A stretch of DNA of 64,000 bases, taken from Phoronis australis (taxonomy: Eukaryota > Phoronida > Phoronidae). Of the stretch, positions 11,801 to 26,523 are shown piece after piece. Under the pieces are notes generated by a model, which saw only the letters and a list, made by a program, of their open reading frames with translations, made no database searches and was not told the origin of the DNA. The translations under genes and the position numbers were made by a program. The stretch covers positions 505,715 to 569,714 of the forward strand of contig NMRA01000090.1 of NCBI GenBank assembly GCA_002633005.1, read 5' to 3'. The first letter of the stretch is position 1. Every line of letters starts with the position of its first letter.

Positions 11801-14800
11801 CGCATTTGAAGGACAGGCCAACTATACGTGCGACCTGGGATACAGATATTCATCCGGAAGCGAATCCCGCATTTGTGGAGCGAATGGCTTGTGGTCTGGT
11901 AGTGCTTTAGAGTGTACTAAGAGTGAGTATATTTTTATTAGACAAAAACTTTAGTGTTTAGGAAATCAAGCAATTTTAAGGAGATTACTAGCCGAGTGTG
12001 TGTGCTTCTGTACTGGTTTTGGTCAGGGTTTTATATAAAAATACTGCAACGAAACGGTTGGTCATTGTTGGCACAAGGTAATCAGTGGTAAAATTTCTGA
12101 AGTAAGTGCATCGACGTTAAAACTACGGTGCATTAAACGATTTTGTTGTGACCAAGTGCACAGGATACCTACGAATGAAATCAACAAATGATAAGAACGT
12201 AATAGGCCCACAACTGACTTCAAACTGGATTGTATGTGATGGAAGTACCAAGTCTGATTGTTATTGAGATTTCCCCTACACGATGCACGGACCCAGTCCC
12301 AGTATGATTTTTCGTTTACACTAATGATGTTTAACTCGTATGAGTGACTTATTAATCCAAGCTCCTCACTTGATGAGCTCAAACTCATAGCTTCGAGTTA
12401 GAGCCTGAACTTTCTAATTTCAATTGAAATTAATTCTCTCTTCTGCATAAACCACCATATATTCCGAGTACAAAGTGCAAGTCAAAGATTCCAATTTGAG
12501 TTTTTACTAAAATAAAACTGAATATATCAAAATAATTTCAAATGCTAGTTGCAGTTGGCAGCCTAAACGTCATTTCCGGTATCTAAAAAGTTAAAACTAT
12601 TGGCTATTTTCATGTAAGCTGGCGCCATGTATTGCAAAAATACCTTTTCCAAGCACTGTCGTCAACTCGAAAGTATCATCATTAATAATTTCGACAGGGA
12701 ATCTAGAATCATAAAGTGAAATGTAAATGCTCATTTGGCTTGATGGAATAAATAGAAATTTGAAATTTTTCGACAAAAATCATGATGCTAGTCATTTCAG
12801 CTGTTGGATGGGCGTGACTATTGCAATAATCAGGGGTGCGCTCTCGTGTTTCAAGACACTACTCATTTTATTTGGATTATTACCCTGATTTGGCATTGTC
12901 GTGATAATGATTTAAGATTTAATCGAAACTTTGACGTTGTCTGGTTCAAAGCGTCGGCTCTGATTATATTTTAAAACTTTGACCAAGTATTAATACCCTG
13001 AATACTGTGCTCTAGACATATCGTGCGGCAGTCCTGGAGTGAACAACCATTCCTCAGTCTCGTCTCAGACTAACCTGTTTGGAGACACAGCTTACTATTC
13101 ATGCGACACAGGATACAGACCTTCAGGTGGAGCTGTAAACCGTACTTGTGATGCTAATGGAAACTGGACCGGAAATGCCTTGGAATGTTCAAGTAAGTAT
13201 TAGCTTTTTAGCAACGTTCACGCGATATTTTTGATTCCTCCAAAATAAAAAATAACAGCCAATAGGCCACATTTACGCAGCACTGTGAATCACTAAGCTC
13301 TCCGAAAATTATTGGGGGGAGGGGCTACCTGGCTATGGGCCTGAAGTCAATCTTACTATTTCCTATCTCCATGGGTCTGGGAGAATTTGAATGGAAGCAA
13401 CTGGTGTCGGCGCACACTGATTAATCCAAACGCATAATTTTGCAAAAGCTAATCGATCATCTTGGCTACCACCTGGATCGAAAATATCCGTGGCGTAAAA
13501 ATTGTTAAAAAATTAGTGTGACTGCATTTCTGTTCCTATTTGACGGTTCAAATCGTGTCAAAACAATGGAAAATATGGCATCACTATACATCTACATACT
13601 AGCGACTGAGAAGGTAGCTCATCTACGTGTTTACACGCAGCACGACAAAATCAGCAGGACTGAGCACTGAAACTTTTCACATTATTGTGAAATATGTGGC
13701 CTGCTAGTTACTGCAAAGTACATGAAAATGCTTTTGGCGCAGTAGGGACTTGTTTACTATTCCAGAAGTAAGCTGTGGTATTCCGAATGCTAATCCAAAT
13801 TCCAAAGTTATATCCGGGTCTAACTCGTTTGGTGACACCGCGTACTACTCTTGCGATTCCGGATATGACACCTCGGGTGGGTCGTCTTCTCGAACCTGTG
13901 GCGCTGATGGACAGTGGACTGGAAATGCGCTCGAATGCACAGGTGAGGAATAGTGTTGAAAAGGTTGCCCTTACAGTCAGTTTGCACTAGCATATATTGG
14001 GCTTTCGTAATTGTGTGTAAAACTTGTTTTATATCCAGCTATTAATTTCACAAGAAACTAAAGCGCGGTGCCGAATGGGCTTAACGTTTTGCACAGCTAA
14101 ATGATTTTTTAACTCCTCATCAGCACTGGACTAGTTTTACGATGACAACAAATTAGTCGAGATATAGGAGGCTGGAATCGTATTTTCCAGTATCGATATG
14201 CATGTACTAGTTTCACCACTTTCAGTGAACTTAGAAATTCAAGACTGTATTTCGTTTTACATTTTGTCTACAGTTATTGGAAGCTGCGGCTTTCAGAAAT
14301 TTCGATGCAACAGTGGACATTGTATCGACGATTATTTGCGATGTGACGGTAAACAAGACTGCCCGGACAATTCGGACGAAAGTGGGAGCTGCAGTGTGCA
14401 GTGCGCGGCAGACGAGTTTAGTTGTGCTGACGGTTCTAACTGTATCCCCAGTACACAGAAGTGTGATGGATATAGTGACTGTGGCGACGATTCAGATGAA
14501 AGCGCTCTTGTTTGTGGTATGTACTAAAGACTATCATGACCTGTTAAAATAGCACTGTTACGTGTATTGAACAAACTGGTAGTGACAAGGTCAATGAACT
14601 ATACGAATGTCACATGTTTCTCTGGTGGCGGAAGGGACTGTTAATAAATTTAGAGCCAGGCTTCTAAAGTAAACCAGAATTACGTTTGTAATGACCAGGG
14701 ACTAAGTCAATTAAAAATCTCTGTCCAGCAATCGGATAAATATGACGCTAACATACATGTATGGCGGAGTAAATGATTATAAACTACAGTTATTAGAAAA

Positions 14801-17800
14801 CCGATTGCGTGTTCAAGCATAGAAGATATATGTGTAAGTAACTTTTAGGACCGAAGTGTGGAACACCATCTGTGAACGCTAACACTACGGCACTCTGGAA
14901 TTCTGGTACTGCAAATTATTCCTGCATTATTGGATATGAACCATCTGGTGGCAACGTGAATCGTTCATGTGGAGCAGACGGCAACTGGACAGGAAATGCT
15001 TTGGAATGCTCTCGTAAGTTGATACTTCGATTAAAAAACTTGGAAAGTTGCAGATTATTCTTGAGACTCTTATCGTGGTTCAGAATCAAATAATTAGCTC
15101 TACTTTGAACCGCACTTGTTGTTTTAATGGAATCTGGACCGGAAATTCAGTGATATGCTCCAGTAAGTTGATGTCTCGGTTTCCAAATGGTATGCAAATT
15201 GTGTGGTCTTATGCACAGCTGCCGGAACCTCTGGTAGACATCTCATAGCCACATGGAATCAAATCTAAGAACACCAAATGGTGATAATCGTCGTTTTTGA
15301 ATATGTAAGTATGCTGTGACGGTCTATTTGGAAACAACTGTTCGTATATTGCAGCTAAGTATTCAAACGGAAGCCGGCGACGCTAATTCAAAAAGTCCAT
15401 AGTCTTTCAGAAAAAGTTAATGAACTGATTATATTTCTAATAAATTGGCAATTCACTGACCACGTGGAAATTTTGGAAGGCATCTTAGATTTTCGAAAAT
15501 CAACTCGATTGTTTTACAGGTTCTGTTTCATAAAAATAATTGAAGACTCAAGTCAAATACTTTCGCTACCTCAGTTTTTTTGGTATGCAACAGTTTGGAA
15601 GTGACAGCTAAAGCTTTTATAAGTTACGTGATAATGTAACTGGATCTGTTTTCAGATACCTTACACTGCGCTAATGTGATATAGGTTTCAGGAAATAGGT
15701 GAGGAGGGGTAAGATGAAATGTGTGCTTAAGCCACTTTTCATTAAACGGATCCAAGTTACCCATGTAGACCACTGACAGAGTCGGTAGTTACAATTGGTG
15801 TAGCGTTCGTTTAATAAGAAATGTTTTTCAAAAATGTTTTTGTACACATAGCTGATCATCAGACGCATTGATATTAGTAATCGTTCCACATTGGATGTCC
15901 TTATTCATTAGTTGTCTTCGTAATTCAGTATTATTTGTCGTTATGCAATATTTTTGTTTATTCAATATTGGTGGTCGTTAATAATTATTGATGGTCTTCA
16001 TTCCTTAATGGTTGTCTGTATTGATTTTTGATTCTCGTTACTCACCATTGGTTGCAGTTATTCGTTGTATAATGTTTTTATCCATAAATGTTTGTTGTTA
16101 TTCACTATAGGTTCTAAACATTCATTATTAATTGCCGTTATTCAGGATTTGTTGTCGTTATTCAATATTGATTGTCGCGATTCATTGTTGGGTGTCATTT
16201 TTTAGTTTTGGTTGTCGTTATTCAGCGCTATTTGCCGTTATTCATCAATGATGGTCGTTATTCTTTTTTGACTGTCTTTATTCATTTTTTGTCATCGCTG
16301 TTGCAACATGCGACAGTATATGAGGGTACATGTATTGATCATGAAGAGTTTCACTTTGTAGTTCTGCCTCTTGGCATGCATAAAATGAAGTTTAGTACAC
16401 AACGTAGAGGGGCTTTGTGGAATTATATGTGATAACTTGATTAATTTTTACATGAAAGAGAAAACCATATTCGAGAAAAATGTGTGTAAAATTGAATGCG
16501 GTAGTTGGCAATTTGGAAAGGGGATTTTCACTTTTGGAGGAAAGCCTTGTGGTTTGCCAAACACAAACGAAAATACGAGAGTTACGTACTCGACTATCTT
16601 ATATGAAGCACATGCCAACTATTTAAGCGACTCAAGATAGGAATTCTTATATGGAAGTGAAAGCCGTATATGTGAAGCGAATGGAACGTGGTCTGGTTGT
16701 GCTTTAGAGTGTAAAAGTGAGTATATATTCATTGAATGAAATTCCAGGTCAGCTAACGACAAAGACTTTTTAAAATAACACTATTGGAAAACTTGTTATC
16801 ATTAAATTCTGGCTGCAAGAAATTCTATGATGGTAAAGTAATGTTTTGGTATCTACTTGGAAGATTGACTGTAAATGATAAGAATCGAAGTTTTAGATTG
16901 AACCTCTAATTGCCTGTGAGAAAGAATGCTGTTTTTCACCCTTGAGAATATCATCCGTTATTCCTGCTTTAACGTAAGCGATTTTTCAAGATGCGCATGC
17001 CTGGTATCGTTGTTAAAGAGGGTTTTTTCACATGCTGAAACCCGTGAATTTCACGATCTCACGATATCTTTGATGGAATGTGCGGTGGGTAGCCCTAATT
17101 CCATGAATTCTGTGTTTTTGTTTCTCAATTAGCAATGGAGAAATAATATAATTTTCATTCTCTTGCAGGTATAAACTGTGGCCTTCCCGATGTCAACTCG
17201 AACTCAACTGTTACATCAATTACCAACTTATTTGGAGACGTTGCAAGCTATGCATGTGATGTTGGATACGAGCAATCTGGTGGCAACCGCATTCGAACTT
17301 GTTTATCCAATACGTCGTGGAGCGGAACGGCGCTGAAATGTTCACGTAAGTTGGTCTAAAAGCATTACATTTTCCCTCTATTGAAGCCTGCAACATTCGA
17401 AACTGGTTCCATGTGCATTATTGTCAGCATATTTCAAGGGAAATGATTGAGGTTATATTTGTTATATTTCAACTAGAGCTGATGCAATACTCACCATTAT
17501 TCCAGTAAGATTGAACGATCATCCGATATTCTCTCGTGTTTAGGAGTGAACTGTGGTTCTCCTGATGTCAATTCCAACTCATCCGTTACTTCAAGTACAA
17601 ATGAGTTTTGGGACAGCGTGGCCTACAGTTGTAATGAAGGGTACGAGAAAACTGGTGGCAACCTGTCACGAAGTTGCCAGTCCGATAAGTCATGGAGCGG
17701 ATCGGCAATTGAGTGCTCAAGTAAGTGACGCCATTTAGAAATCAGTAAATGATCAATGTGGATCTCGTTTGGATAATATCGCTGCCAATCCCGAAATATT

Positions 17801-20800
17801 TCCTTTTCAATTCTTCATTAAAAACGCATTCCAAAATAATATGAGATTTTCACAAAGTCTCAAAAATTTTTTTCACTCAATTCATTTGAAAGTGGGTGCA
17901 ATAGATAGCCTTTTTAGTTGTGATGTCATTTCAAAATTTACTTTGGCAAAATGAGCTTTTANACCAATCTGGTGGCAACTTTTCAAGGACTTGTCAGTCG
18001 GATAAGTCGTGGAGTGGATCAGCACTGACATGTGCAAGTGAGTTGGCTTATGACTATGGTGTGTGTTGGTGGCAGAAGAAGTGTCTTGTATCCCTCATTC
18101 AAGGAAATTTGCAAAGTGTGAACCTAGACGGATGACCTTGTTTGCATTTGTGAATGATATGCCATTGTTTTGACCGTTTCACATGATTGGTTTCCCCAAT
18201 GCTGGTCATATGCCAGTCACTTGCGGCGTGATTTATTTGCTCTTGAACGCACTCGAACATGGAGATTTGGTTTATGATTCTCGTACTACAACGTGTACTC
18301 CGTTCCTTCTCTACTATTTGTAATCATTTTTATGTTAAAATTGCATCGCCTTGAGTTATAAATGCGAATCCATGCAGAATGTTGCCTTTTTTAGGTTTAA
18401 CTTTGTTTGATCTTGGGAAATCCGTAAATTTTATCTCTTGAGGTGCAACTGTATTGACTTTCTCATGTTAAACAATTTAATTATCACCATTACTTCGATC
18501 TTATCTAAAGGAGAAAGCTGTGGTTTCCCTGACGTTAATTCTAACTCAACCGTTACGTCNTGCAAAGTGTGAACCTGGACGGATGACCTTATATGCATTT
18601 GTGAATGATATGCCATTGTTTTGACCGTTTCAGATGAATGGTTTCATCAATGCTGGTCATATGCCAGACCCTTGCGGCGTGATTTATTTGCTCTTGAACG
18701 CACTCGAACATGGAGATTTGGTTTATGATGCTCGTATTACAACGTGTATTCCGTTCCTTCTCTACTAATTGTAATCATTTTTACGTTACATTTGCAACGT
18801 CTTGAGTTATAAATGCGAATACATGCAGAATTTTGCCTTTTATAGGTTTAACTTTGTTCGATCTTGCAAAAATCCGTATATTCTATCTCTTGAGGTGCAA
18901 CTGTATTGACTTTCTCATGTTAAACAATTTGAGTGTCACCATTACTTTGATCTTATCTAAAGGAGAAAGCTGTGGTTTCCCTGACGTTAATTCTAACTCA
19001 ACCGTTACGTCAAATACCAATATGTTTGAGGACATAGCCAGCTACGCTTGTGACCCTGGGTATGAANTCAACCGTTACGTCAAATACCAATGTGTTTGAG
19101 GACATAGCCAGCTACGCCTGTGACCCTGGGTATGAACAAGTTAATGGCAACATTTCAAGAATATGTCAGTCCAACAAGACATGGAGTGGAACGGCATTGA
19201 TGTGTGCAAGTAAGTTAGTCTAAGGACTTGTTTTCATACAATGACACCAATAGCAATCTGAACTTCTGAATCAAATAATCAACTTGGGCAGATTTTGGTG
19301 AATCAATTGACTTGTTATATGTGGCTGTTAAGCTAAATCCTAGGGAATGTCCACGTTTTTCACAGGAAAGTCCGGTGACGATCGTCAATATGTTCCTTAT
19401 CTTTCAGGAGTAAACTGCGGAAATCCTGATGTTAAATCTAACTCAACTGTTACGTCAAGTAGTAACGTGTTTGAAGATATTGCCAACTACACTTGCGATC
19501 CAGGATACGAGCCATCTGGTGGGAACTATTCTCGGACTTGCCAGTCCGATAAGTCATGGAGCGGAACGGCGTTACAGTGTTCACGTAAGTTTGAGTACGT
19601 CGTTGTGTTCAAAGGTTAATGGATGTAGAGTTTAAGTTTTTGAAAGTCCAAAAATATCTCAGCAAGTCATTCTCAGGTAATATCATCCGTTATTCCTGCT
19701 TGAACGTAAACGATTTTTCAAGATGCGCGTGCCTGGTATCATTGTTAAAAAGGGGTTTTCCACATGCTGAAACGCGTGAATTTCACGATCTCACGATACA
19801 TTTGATGGAATATTCGGTGGGTAGCCCCAATTGCATGAATTCTGGTGTTTTTCTTTCTCAATAAGCAATGGAGAAATAACATAACTTTCATGCTCTTTCA
19901 GGTACAAACTGTGGCCTTCCCGATGTCAACTCGAACTCAACTGTTACATCAATTACCAACATATTTGGAGACGTTGCAAGCTATGCATGTGATGTTGGAT
20001 ACGAACAATCTGGTGGCAACCGCATTCGAACTTGCTTATCCAATACGTCGTGGAGCGGAACGGCGCTGAAATGTTCACGTAAGTTGGTCTAAAAGCATGG
20101 CTTTTTTCCTCTATTGAAGCCTGCAACATTCGAAACTGGTTCCATATGCATTATTGTCAACATATTTCAAGGGAAATGATTGAGGTTATATTTGTGATTT
20201 TTCAATTAGAGCTGATGCAATACTCACCATTATTCCTGTAAGATTGAACGATCATCCGATATTCTCTCGTATTTAGGAGTGAACTGTGGTTCTCCTGATG
20301 TCAATTCCAACTCATCCGTTACTTCAAGTACAAATGAGTTTGGGGAAAGCGTAGCCTACAGTTGTAATGAAGGGTACGAGAAAACTGGTGGCAACCTGTC
20401 ACGAAGTTGCCAGTCCGATAAGTCATGGAGCGGATCGGCAATTGAGTGCGCAAGTAAGTGACGCCATTTAGAAATCAGTAAATGATCAATGTGGATCTCG
20501 TTTTGATAATATCGCTGCCAATCCCGAAATATTTCCTTTTCAAGTCTTCATTAAAATGAACGAGAACATGCTTGATCTATCCGTTGTACCATTGCGTTAA
20601 TAGGAGTTTTTTCATACTGAAAAAGGAACTGATGATCCACCAAATGTATGTATAAATATTGATATATTGCTCACAGGAGTAAGCTGCGGGTCTCCTGATG
20701 TCAATTCTAACACAAGCGTTACGTCAAGAACGTATTTATTTGAGGACACCGCCAACTACGCCTGTTTCCCCGGGTTTGACCAATCTGGTGGCAACTTTTC

Positions 20801-23800
20801 AAGGACTTGTCAGTCGGATAAGTCGTGGAGTGGATCAGCACTGACATGTGCAAGTGAGTTGGCTTATAACTATGTTGTGTATTGGTGGCAGAAGAAGTGT
20901 CTTGTATCCCTCATTCAAGGAAATTCGCAAAGTGTGAACTTAGACGGATGACCTTGTTTGCATTTGTGAATGATATGCCTTTATTTTGACCGTTTCACGT
21001 GATTGGTTTCATCAATGCTGGTCATATGCCAGACACTTGCGGCGTGATTTATTTGCGCTTGAACGCACTCGAACATGGAGATTTGGTTTATGATTCTCGT
21101 ACTACAACGTGTACTCCGTTTCATCTCTACTATTTGTAATCATTTTTATGTTAAATTTGCATCGCCTTGAGTTATAAATGCGAATCCATGCAGAATGTTG
21201 CCTTTTATAGGTTTAACTTTGTTCGATCTTGCGAAAATCCGTAAATTTTATCTCTTGAGGTGCAACTGTATTGACTTTCTCATGTTAAACAATTTAAGTA
21301 TCACCATTACTTCGATCTTATCTAAAGGAGAAAGCTGTGGTTTCCCTGACGTTAATTCTAACTCAACCGTTACGTCAAATACCAATGTGTTTGAGGACAT
21401 AGCCAGCTACGCTTGTGACCCTGGGTATGAACAAGTTGATGGCAACATTTCAAGAATATGTCAGTCCAACAAGACATGGAGTGGAACGGCATTGATGTGT
21501 GCAAGTAAGTTAGTCTAAGAACTTGTTTTCATACATTGACAGCAATAGCAATCTGAACTTTTGAATAAAATAATCAACTTGGGCAGATTTGTGGTGAATC
21601 AATTGACTTGTTATATGTGGCTGTTCAAGCTAAATCTTGAGGAATGTCCACGTTTTTCACAGGAAAGTCCGGGGACGGTCGTCAATATGTTCCTTATCTT
21701 TCAGGAGTAAACTGCGGAAATCCTGATATTAATTCTGACTCAACTGTTACGTCAAGTAGTAACGTGTTTAAAGACATCGCTTACTACGCATGTGATCCAG
21801 GATACGAACGATCTGGTGGAAACTATTCTCGGGCTTGCCAGTCCAACAAGTCATGGAGCGGAACGGCGATAAAGTGTACACGTAAGTTAACCATATTGGT
21901 GTGTTATACGATGAGCAAATGTATATTTGAAGTTTTGGACGTTCAAAAATGTCTAGGTCAGTCCTCCTAAATTTTTTTGTTGCGTTATTATTGGTAGAAC
22001 GCTTGCTTGGTTCGCCTGTCAGTGTTTTCATTGACATGGAGGGTTTTGTTTTAATTATGAAGCCGGTGAAATTGACGATGGTATTTCAGATGAAATGTGC
22101 GAAACGATAACCTCAATTCTATGGAGTCTGGCGTCTTTTTCATTTTCACTGTAGACTTGCAATCATGCTCTTGCAGGTATAAGCTGCGGTCCTCCCGATG
22201 TTAATTCCAACTCAACTGTTACATCAAGTACCAATGTACTTGGGGACACCGCAAGTTATGCATGTGATGTTGGATATAATCAGTCTGGTGGCAACCACAC
22301 TCGTACTTGCTTATCAAATAAGTCCTGGAACGGAACGTCGTTAAAATGTTCACGTGAGTTTTCTTGTATTGGTTCATACGGTGTTCGAGGCTTTTACAAA
22401 ACCCTTTCCTGTAGTCATATTTATGGAATCAGTTGGCATATTCAACCCCAAAAATTTCCTCGAAACGGCTGTATCTACCTTAACCAGAGAAAGCACAGAA
22501 AATTTTCTCTGTGCTATGCCATGCACGTGATGTAGAACTTGAACTATTTCACGGTCATCCATTCAAGACGTTCTTTCAAATTATGCACTGAGCGAAACGA
22601 CCGCATAATACATGTATGCTTGGATTACATGATCAATTCTGTTATAGTTATCAAGTGCGATCCTTTAAAGACTACTAATGCCATGCCCATGTATACGGAC
22701 AAACTATTTGATCCCGGAGAAACCTTGTCTTATTCGTGTTTGCCTGGATTTAAAGCCGCCAACGGAAGTGCTACAGTACAGTGCCAGGTTGGAGGATCCT
22801 GGAATGACTCCGGCTTATGGTGTCAAGGTAAAATGTGATTCGTACACTGAGTTGGTAACTCTATAGGATATATTAGCCTTTTGTTTGGTCTGCAATTTTC
22901 ATGCATTAGCAAATTCATTGTAGTGCACAAAATCGTGGTAAGACAGCTCCCAAAATATACAGGCGATCCTCATTTATACTAATTATCATTATCATTTTGT
23001 TTTTATTGCTGCTGTTGATTTTGTTATTGTTAGCACTATCATAATCTGTATCATAATTATCATCATCATCATTATTATTATTACACTGCTTTTAGAACGT
23101 CATTGTAGTGCAACTTTCGTCCGGATATATTCCCACACATACCGAAATTATGTCTGACATAAGTCTGAGTTATGCCTGACATAAATTAGAATTATGTCAG
23201 ACAATAATCACATTTATGTCACTCATAACTTAAATATTTCATGTTTGGCATAAGTTTGTAATGATATCGCATATAATTCCCTAAAAACAACTTCCATTAA
23301 CAAAACAACAACGCATGTACACGTATTTTTAATAAAATGTTTTTGTTTCTTGCGTACCACAGAAAATAATTATTTGCCTCGTAAATTACGCCACTCATAA
23401 TCTGCAGCCCCTTCGAGCGCCCCAGAGAAATTTCAACCAATCAGCGTAAAGTGGTACATATGACATCATCGTGGCAACGCAATTACTCCTAAGCCTCACT
23501 GCGTAACAGCTGAGTGTCATTTCTTGGACGTATTTGTAGGCTAGTTATCGGTCTGTGGGCTAAAATGTCACGTTATGTAAGGGTGCAGCAATTTAGGCGG
23601 CTTTGGCATACATTTGTGCAATTTCCCCGCCGATCCCGTTATGTGTTGTGCATGGAATAGATTTGTATTCACCACAAGGTGTAGCGAAAAAATTCCCGAT
23701 GAGCAAGATCAGTTCTAGACATGGTGCAAAGCTGAATACGTAATATACGACTTTGCGCCTATGTGGGTGAAAGTTACCAAATATAATCTGACACAAAAGT

Positions 23801-26463
23801 AGCGTCTTCTTTGAGTAAACAACCCTATTTACCAGTCTTGGAAAAATTGACGTTTTATCGCTCAACTACTGGTAAAATTGTTACGCGGCCTTTTGGGTCG
23901 GTCTTTTTGCAAGATTGACGTTGGTTTCGTAAAATAGACTAGAACAATGATAAATTTCTCGCATGCGCATTCGACGAAAGATGTAAAAGCTACGTAAAAT
24001 AAAACAACTTGTTACTTTTAGGAGGGGCATAGCAACGTAAAATGTAACAATGACGTAAAATTAATGGTTGTTACACATTACGAAATTGTTACATTTTACG
24101 GCGTATCAGTGCCTCTTAGCCGTTGCAGTTTTTCTGCAGCCCTCGTCTTGTCAGTGCGACCATTCTGTTGGGTTGGACATAAAGTTGGTAAGTGTGCTTT
24201 TTGTTCAAGCCAAAGCTTTGAGTAACCACATTTGATACTTGAAGCACAGTTTGATGGTTCAATGATTTCTATGTTCTAGAAATAAACGAATGCGACTCGT
24301 CGCCCTGCCTGAATGGTGGAAAGTGTAAAGACTTGTTACAGGCCTACAGATGCTCGTGTACCTTAGCTTGGAGTGGGGACAGATGTGAGACTGGTAAGAC
24401 TGGGCGTAGACGGATAGAGGAATGGTATTTGTCTGTTACTCTTGATCGGGGTCCTGGCTCCACCTTAAAGCCTAACACATCTCATGTTTAACTCGTAATG
24501 TAGATTCTGCTGTGAGTGACACGTTTGAAATCTAATGAATAGTGTTGCTCACCGGTATCCAGTGTAGATGTTAAACGTCATCTTAGTATCTGCAGTTGTA
24601 TCATTTAAATCTTTGAAGCAAAATTAAAATATGCATCTTTTAAAACATGAACATTTTGGAGCAAATTTGAAGGTTCATTACAATGCTATAATCAATGATC
24701 CCTAGGCAGTAGGTTTATTGACTTGTTTCAACGTTTCCCCTTTGATTCATATGAGGAATATTCCATAATTGACAATTATTACTAGAGTTAACTGCGTTTG
24801 ATATTTGCGTGTAATTTGACAATTTGGTGACTCGTGCATTTTAGCAGAGAGATTCAAACACTGTTTGTCACATTAAACAAACAAAACGAGGAAAAGAGTT
24901 CGAATGAGCTGTAAAAACAGGCTTTGTAAAATCACACCGCTTTCTAGAAGTAGAATATGTAGCCAGATTAATTTCCAAACATCTGAACTCCTCCACTTTC
25001 CTCACTGAAGAAAAAAAATATTGTTAGTCTACAGTAACACCTTTCAAACAAATTGGTTGAGCCCGGCGAAAATGTAAATAATATGGACGCCAAAGCTGTG
25101 TTATATCTTGTTAATCGAGTCATGCAACAGACAAATATTGAAAATGACCTACATTTACCCGATCATTGAAGTTTTAATTTGTACCCTAAATAACGCATCC
25201 ATTTGTTTTTACAGTGTTCCAGAGTTTCAATGGTATTATGATTTCTAAGTTTCAGAAATTACAGAGTAACTCTTACTGTGCTGAAATCTACAATCTGTTG
25301 AACATCGCTCTAACCATGCAGGCTTATTTGTAAGGTCTTTCATAACCTGAACAGTACTTTGTTTCTGTCAGTTAGTAATTTCTTTCTTACGTACTCGCGG
25401 CTTTTACCGTGAATACAGGAAATGGGTTTCTTAGTTCTTGATTGGATGTTGCCCTACCATGCAGCACTATCTAGTGATAACCATGTGTGACAGTTTAATT
25501 CATTTAATTAAACTTTGTCTTTAATGCAAAAATTGTCATACTTCAGCCATGGGAACTTTTTAATATATGGATTAGAAATGCTTAATTTACTTATACAACA
25601 ATGAGTTTTCCAGACGAAAATACTAGCGAAATGTTCTCTTACAGCTCAGTGCCCACCCACTGACTATTTTGTGTGCGTGCTTGCACACGCGCATGTATGA
25701 AATATATGCTTAATTCGCTGTTGTTGATTTTTCTGTATTTAAATTCTCTTACAGCTAAGCAAGTTTGTACATATCCCTATTATAAAGGAAATGTCATTCG
25801 TGATAAGATACAGCAAATTCAACTTCAATACCTAGGCGATGGTTTCAATATCCAAGGTTGGAAACGCACTAAACTTTGGGTAAATTGAATTTACTTGTCA
25901 TTTGCCTGCACTATTTCTTTAACTAGCATTTTCATACAATGACTTAAATGTACTACGTTTTCTTAACGCAGCATGAATTATTTGCATGCGTCTACCACTG
26001 TTGAGGAGCATATTTCGTTGATATTTTGCACAATCGAATTTCCCTTATCTCTGTCTGTTAAGTTTGGCAAAAGCACTTGACGATATGCGAGTATACCGTG
26101 GTGTGGCCTGTTGGTCGTTTTAGCTTTCTAGTGCGCCAAATTTTGACTAAACGACTTCAGGTGATGAATTTTGCCAAAATTTAGTTCTCAGGTATGCATA
26201 CATAGGGACTGAACCACCACTAGCCGCTTTTCTGACGGAATCGACGTTCCTAGGAATGCTATTTTACAAAAGGTTTCCCTTATCCGTCGATTATTGCCAT
26301 AGCGGCTTTGCAGATTTTAATGATATTTGACACAAGTTTATGGCTGACAAACTCCGACACCACTGGCTTTGGCCAAGATTGGACTATCTGGCACTCAGCC
26401 CTATTGGCCGTTTCAGTGATCTACAATTATTTTCAAAAACGGCTTTATGGAATTTGACATGTG

Positions 26464-26523
<60 letters not shown>

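Larger units (their letters stand above)
16946..21980. repeat. Tandem duplication of a five-exon sushi block (A-B-C-D-E)
   Basis: Exons at 17169, 17544, 17963, 18511-19209 and 19408 recur in the same order at 19902, 20277, 20677, 21328 and 21705, with introns that also align. The offset is 2733 bases for the first two exons and 2297 for the last, because contig overlaps inflate the left block. A and B copies are nearly identical while E copies differ at about ten residues. Exon 22177 resembles A again, so an older round preceded this one. Confidence 0.85.

Noticed and set aside
11353-11853. 166-codon open frame on the - strand
   Set aside because: It lies opposite sushi exon 4 and the candidate Cys-rich exon and has no family features; it is a shadow frame.
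25637-25700. Possible extra exon after a CTCTTACAG at 25637-25645
   Set aside because: The phase-1 frame meets a stop within about twenty codons and has no module-like content; the same acceptor sequence at 25745-25754 leads into the NIDO domain.
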